Both the position numbers and the translations under genes were made by a program. From positions 12,522 through 76,521 of the forward strand of contig JBLWZN010000020.1 in NCBI GenBank assembly GCA_048266425.1: a stretch of DNA of 64,000 nucleotides, given 5' to 3'. This document shows, piece after piece, positions 61,037 to 64,000 of the stretch. Position 1 is the stretch's first letter. Every line of letters starts with the position of its first letter. Below the pieces are notes generated by a model. The model was not told where the DNA came from, did not search any database, and saw only the letters and a list, made by a program, of their open reading frames with translations. Source of the stretch: Cerina sp048266425. Lineage in GTDB: Bacteria; Bacteroidota; Bacteroidia; Flavobacteriales; Flavobacteriaceae.

Positions 61037-61333
61037 TTATAATTTATCGATATTTTTTATTCTGTCGTAATCCCTGTGATTGCCAACCCATCGAATTAAT
61101 ATTTTCTTGAACTTAAATCTTACGATTGCCACAATTCGGTAATGGTTTCCCTTGACATTAAAAACAAATCTCCCATTTCCAATATTGTCTGCCGAATTGA
61201 AAGTTGCCTTTAAATCGGCAAAACTATCCCATTCGGCCTTATTTGCTTTTTTATACCAATCTTGAAGAGCAACTTTAGCATTGGTTTCTTTCGTAAAATA
61301 CTCCCTGAGCTTTTTAAATGAAATGACGTGCAC
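61037..61333 (-). CDS. higB: HigB-type mRNA-interferase toxin
   Basis: Protein of 98 residues with a GTG start. HVISFKKLREYFTKETNAK at the N-terminus, ADLKATFNSADNIGNGRFVFNVKGNHYRI-type centre and KILIRWVGNHRDYDRI at the C-terminus are the HigB (RelE superfamily, ribosome-dependent RNase) pattern. First gene of the module. Complete in length. Confidence 0.92.
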   Translation of the reverse strand: MHVISFKKLREYFTKETNAKVALQDWYKKANKAEWDSFADLKATFNSADNIGNGRFVFNVKGNHYRIVAIVRFKFKKILIRWVGNHRDYDRIKNIDKL

Positions 61334-61430
61334 TTGATAGGTTGTGTTTGTTTGGGATGTAAAGGTATACTATAAATTACATATATGGTAATATAATTTC
61401 ATTTATTGAAATTTATTTTTTAAGTCTTGC

Positions 61431-61454
61431 CAAAATCTTACTAGTAAGATTTTG
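61431..61454. promoter_or_regulatory. Perfect 24-bp palindrome upstream of higB, candidate HigA operator
   Basis: CAAAATCTTACT followed by its exact complement, 98-121 bp before the toxin start and 48 bp after the SNF2 stop. With a one-base bulge the symmetry extends to TGC...GCA. It may be the HigA operator or, because of its A/T-rich outer arms, a terminator of the SNF2 gene. Confidence 0.55.
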
Positions 61455-61501
61455 AGCATGCCCAAATCTACCGGGGGTGTCCAATTTTTATGGGTTTGAT
61501 C

Positions 61502-64000
61502 TTATTCAAACAAAAAGGCAATATCTTCTTTAGTCAGGTTTTTTAGGAAGTTGCCATCGTCGGCAATAACTTCGTCAGAGAGGATTTGCTTTTTCTCCTG
61601 CAAGGCCATGATTTTTTCTTCAATAGTGTCCTTGCAGATCATATTGTAGGCAAAGACTTTTTGGTCCTGGCCAATGCGGTGCGTCCGGTCAATGGCTTGT
61701 TGCTGTACGGCTTTGTTCCACCAGGGCTCCATCAGGAAAACATAGTTGGCATTGGTAAGGTTTATTCCCGAATTGCCCGCCATCAAGCTCAATAGGAAAA
61801 CCTGTATGTCCGTATCTTTTTCTTGAAATTCCGAGACCAAGCGGATGCGCTCCTTTGCAGCGGTTTTTCCACTAAACCGACGATATGTAATCTCGTTTTC
61901 CTCAAAGGCTTCGGACAACAGGTCCATAGTCCCTAAAAATTGGGAGAACACAATGACTTTGTGTTCGGCCAGATCCGAGGTCAGGGTTTCTATCAGACTA
62001 TCGATTTTTATGGAAGGCATAGTATGGAAATCCACTTCCTCCTTTAAGAGCCGAGGCGAACTGCACACTTGCCGGAGTTTGGTAATCCCTTGCAGAACGC
62101 CCAATTTGGCCTTGTTCAGCCCTTTGTCCTTTATTTCGACCATAATATTACTCCTTACTTGGCTTTTGACGTCTTCGTAAGCCGAACGTTGTTCGTCTTC
62201 CATCTCACACCAAAGCACGGATTCCGTTTTTTTGGGGAGGTCCGGCGCGGCGGTTTCCTTGGACCGTCTCAATATAAACGGACTGGTCATTTTTTTGAGG
62301 ACTTCCATTTGCCCTTCTATTCTTTTGTGCTGTCGGGAATTCTCAAACTGTTCCTTAAAATGCTTTTGGGAAGGAAAGAGCTGGGGCAAAAGAAAATGCA
62401 ATTGCGGGAACAAATCGGTGATATTGTTCATAATGGGCGTCCCGTTAAGGATAATCCGGCGTTTTCCGTTGAGCTTTAGGACGGCCTGTGTTTGTTGGGC
62501 AGTGTAATTTTTGATGTGATGGCTTTCATCTAGCACGATCGCGTCCCAAAGTATGTTCGAAAAAAGTTCGCTATCGTTTCTGATCAAAGGATAGGAGGTA
62601 ATCAACACCTGGTTGTCGCCTTCTAAAAAATCGTGGATATCCCGTTGGGCACCATGATAGATGAAGAGGTTGAAATTGGGCGCGAACTTTTCAAATTCAT
62701 TTCTCCAATTGTAAATAAGCGAAGCCGGGGAGATGATCAAGAACTTGGATTCCGGGTTACTCTTTAGCCAGTAAGCCATCGCCGCAATAGATTGCAAGGT
62801 TTTACCCAAGCCCATATCATCTGCCAAGAGGGTTCCCGCATTGATCTCGGCCATTAAATTAAACCATTCATAGCCCTTTTGCTGGTAATTTCTTAAGTTG
62901 ACAAGAATGGAATCCGGTTTTTCATAAAGTTGATCTTCCGATTGGTTCCAACGGTTCCATTTTTCCAACCAGTTTTTTGGCAATACCATATTAAGGGCAG
63001 TCTGGTTATGGGCAGGATCCGAAATGAGCAGCATCCATTTGGCAAATTGGATCTCGTCTCCATCTATTTTGGCATTTTTTACAAGTAAGGCAAATTTTTC
63101 CAACCAAGCTTCTGAGAGAACGCCAAGGGAATTGTCCTTTAACAAAACAAAGCGATCTCCGTGCTTTAGGGCTTTTTGTAGGGTTTTTGTGTCTATTTTT
63201 TCGGTACCGAAATGGGTGGTAAATTGAGCTGCGACCATATTGTCCAACGTTTTTGTAAGACGTAGGTTCGATTGCACTTGGTGGTCCGAATAACGAAAAT
63301 AGCCCAGCATATCCATGCCGGTTATAGTAAAATTATCCTTGAGTTGCTCGTGGTAAAAATTAAAAAACCAGTTCTTTTTGGTCGCCTCTTCAAACGTCAG
63401 ATAAAAGCTGGCTTTGCCTTTAAATTTGGGATGGGCGTTTTCTAGGAATTCCAGAGTTTTCCGTTCTGCATTTTTATTGCGTTTATAAGTAATCCGCTTT
63501 TTTCCTTCATATACCGTAAAATCGGAATTATTGTCCTCTACAACGGTGCCCTCATATTCCCAACGAGGCAAAAACAACAACATATCGCCACCTAATTCAG
63601 AAATTTGTATAATGGCCTGTGGGGTCGCTTCCCGGGCTTCCTCCTCAAAGGCCCCATCGAGGTCCAACGGATACTTTTTTAGTTTTTTGTGGTATTTTTC
63701 AAGGTACGTATCGTGGCTGAACGTCCCGGCATCGTCGATTTCTTCCAATACGAGCCAATCGACCTTTTTTAGCATGTAGTAACAATCTTCCCTACAAATT
63801 AAGAACTGGAACCGGTCAATGTCCGTTGCCTTGTAAATCTCATTGTTCAGTTGGAAAAAAGGGACAATGGAGAGTTTTTTCCCTTTTCGTTCGATCTTAA
63901 AGGACAGTTCGGGCATTTGGGCGGCATCAAAACGGCAAGGCAGGTTCTTATACCGTTTTTCGCCCACTTTTATTTTGCGATAGGGTTGGTGGACTGTAGT
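61502..64000 (-). CDS. SNF2-family DNA helicase/ATPase, 5' end beyond window
   Basis: At least 832 codons; the frame is open to base 64000, so the N-terminus lies outside. A GTG at 63967 is in frame but is probably internal. The SNF2 ATPase domain shows LADDMGLGKTLQS (motif I), FLIISPASLIYNW (Ia), VLDESHHIKN (II, DEAH-like), LNGTPIMNN (III), then helicase C with VIVFSQFLGTMDLLSEAF (IV) and QQQAIDRTHRIGQDQKV (VI). The preceding 350 residues belong to the bacterial SNF2 N-terminal region. Complete C-terminus. Role probably in DNA or transcription remodelling. Confidence 0.93.
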   Translation of the reverse strand, partial: TTVHQPYRKIKVGEKRYKNLPCRFDAAQMPELSFKIERKGKKLSIVPFFQLNNEIYKATDIDRFQFLICREDCYYMLKKVDWLVLEEIDDAGTFSHDTYLEKYHKKLKKYPLDLDGAFEEEAREATPQAIIQISELGGDMLLFLPRWEYEGTVVEDNNSDFTVYEGKKRITYKRNKNAERKTLEFLENAHPKFKGKASFYLTFEEATKKNWFFNFYHEQLKDNFTITGMDMLGYFRYSDHQVQSNLRLTKTLDNMVAAQFTTHFGTEKIDTKTLQKALKHGDRFVLLKDNSLGVLSEAWLEKFALLVKNAKIDGDEIQFAKWMLLISDPAHNQTALNMVLPKNWLEKWNRWNQSEDQLYEKPDSILVNLRNYQQKGYEWFNLMAEINAGTLLADDMGLGKTLQSIAAMAYWLKSNPESKFLIISPASLIYNWRNEFEKFAPNFNLFIYHGAQRDIHDFLEGDNQVLITSYPLIRNDSELFSNILWDAIVLDESHHIKNYTAQQTQAVLKLNGKRRIILNGTPIMNNITDLFPQLHFLLPQLFPSQKHFKEQFENSRQHKRIEGQMEVLKKMTSPFILRRSKETAAPDLPKKTESVLWCEMEDEQRSAYEDVKSQVRSNIMVEIKDKGLNKAKLGVLQGITKLRQVCSSPRLLKEEVDFHTMPSIKIDSLIETLTSDLAEHKVIVFSQFLGTMDLLSEAFEENEITYRRFSGKTAAKERIRLVSEFQEKDTDIQVFLLSLMAGNSGINLTNANYVFLMEPWWNKAVQQQAIDRTHRIGQDQKVFAYNMICKDTIEEKIMALQEKKQILSDEVIADDGNFLKNLTKEDIAFLFE

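Noticed and set aside
61037..61333. Phage or conjugative defence system
   Set aside because: The neighbourhood has a hig toxin-antitoxin pair and an SNF2 helicase but no nuclease, methylase or other defence genes, so no defence island is claimed.

Overview
The window looks like a chromosomal segment of a marine-type member of the Bacteroidota, most likely Flavobacteriaceae. The evidence is a SusC/SusD pair, TonB-dependent receptors with a carboxypeptidase-regulatory N-domain, a Bacteroides-type tyrosine recombinase and relaxase, lipoprotein signals, and promoters of the Bacteroidota TTTG/TAnnTTTG type. Placement below family is not attempted.

Layout. 1-1480: 3' part of a secreted metallophosphoesterase. 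1481-7400: a mobilizable-element region with a GC-rich repeat in two copies, a perfect 36-bp palindrome, an oriT-like cluster of inverted repeats, overlapping mobC/relaxase genes and an inward-facing integrase. It ends at a tRNA-3'-end-like sequence that starts a 116-bp tandem array carrying terminators. 7907-16783: SusC, SusD, a terminator, and a very large FG-GAP/UnbV lipoprotein. 16848-19852: molybdenum-cofactor genes moeA, xdhC and mocA. 20092-24128: mixed genes (unknown secreted protein, MFS transporter, JmjC-like cupin, ThuA protein). 24370-30566: a run of plus-strand genes for a TehA/SLAC1-type anion channel, a NarI-like membrane cytochrome, a nitrate-reductase-type Mo-bisMGD enzyme, a four-cluster ferredoxin, a Rieske protein with a Tat-like leader and a small membrane protein. 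30657-33438: a Tat-exported aldehyde-oxidase-type Mo hydroxylase and its [2Fe-2S] subunit.

33607-41004: envelope lipid and signalling genes (DAG-kinase-like lipid kinase, LTA-synthase-like phosphoglycerol transferase, PepSY-like protein, PAP2 phosphatase, histidine kinase/response regulator, DUF1003 protein). 41048-50043: RND permease, adaptor, TolC and a TonB receptor on the minus strand, divergent from a DtxR/MntR-type regulator; a DtxR-box-like operator sits between the -33 and -7 elements of the receptor promoter. 50314-55121: acetyltransferase, VOC protein, M13 peptidase lipoprotein, sugar-dehydrogenase-like beta-propeller. 55168-57694: two copies of a 220-bp MITE-like repeat bracketing an unknown gene and a diheme cytochrome c. 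58414-60409: an OYE/SDR gene pair. 60670-61333: higBA toxin-antitoxin. 61502-64000: SNF2 helicase that runs off the right edge.

The strongest theme is molybdenum. The window holds late cofactor genes (MoeA insertion, MocA cytidylylation, XdhC chaperone) together with two different Mo enzymes, one of the bis-MGD family and one of the MCD/xanthine-oxidase family. The candidate for an under-described system is the nitrate-reductase-like complex at 24370-30566, whose electron path appears to combine a bc1-like Rieske protein with a NarI-like anchor and a SLAC1-type channel.
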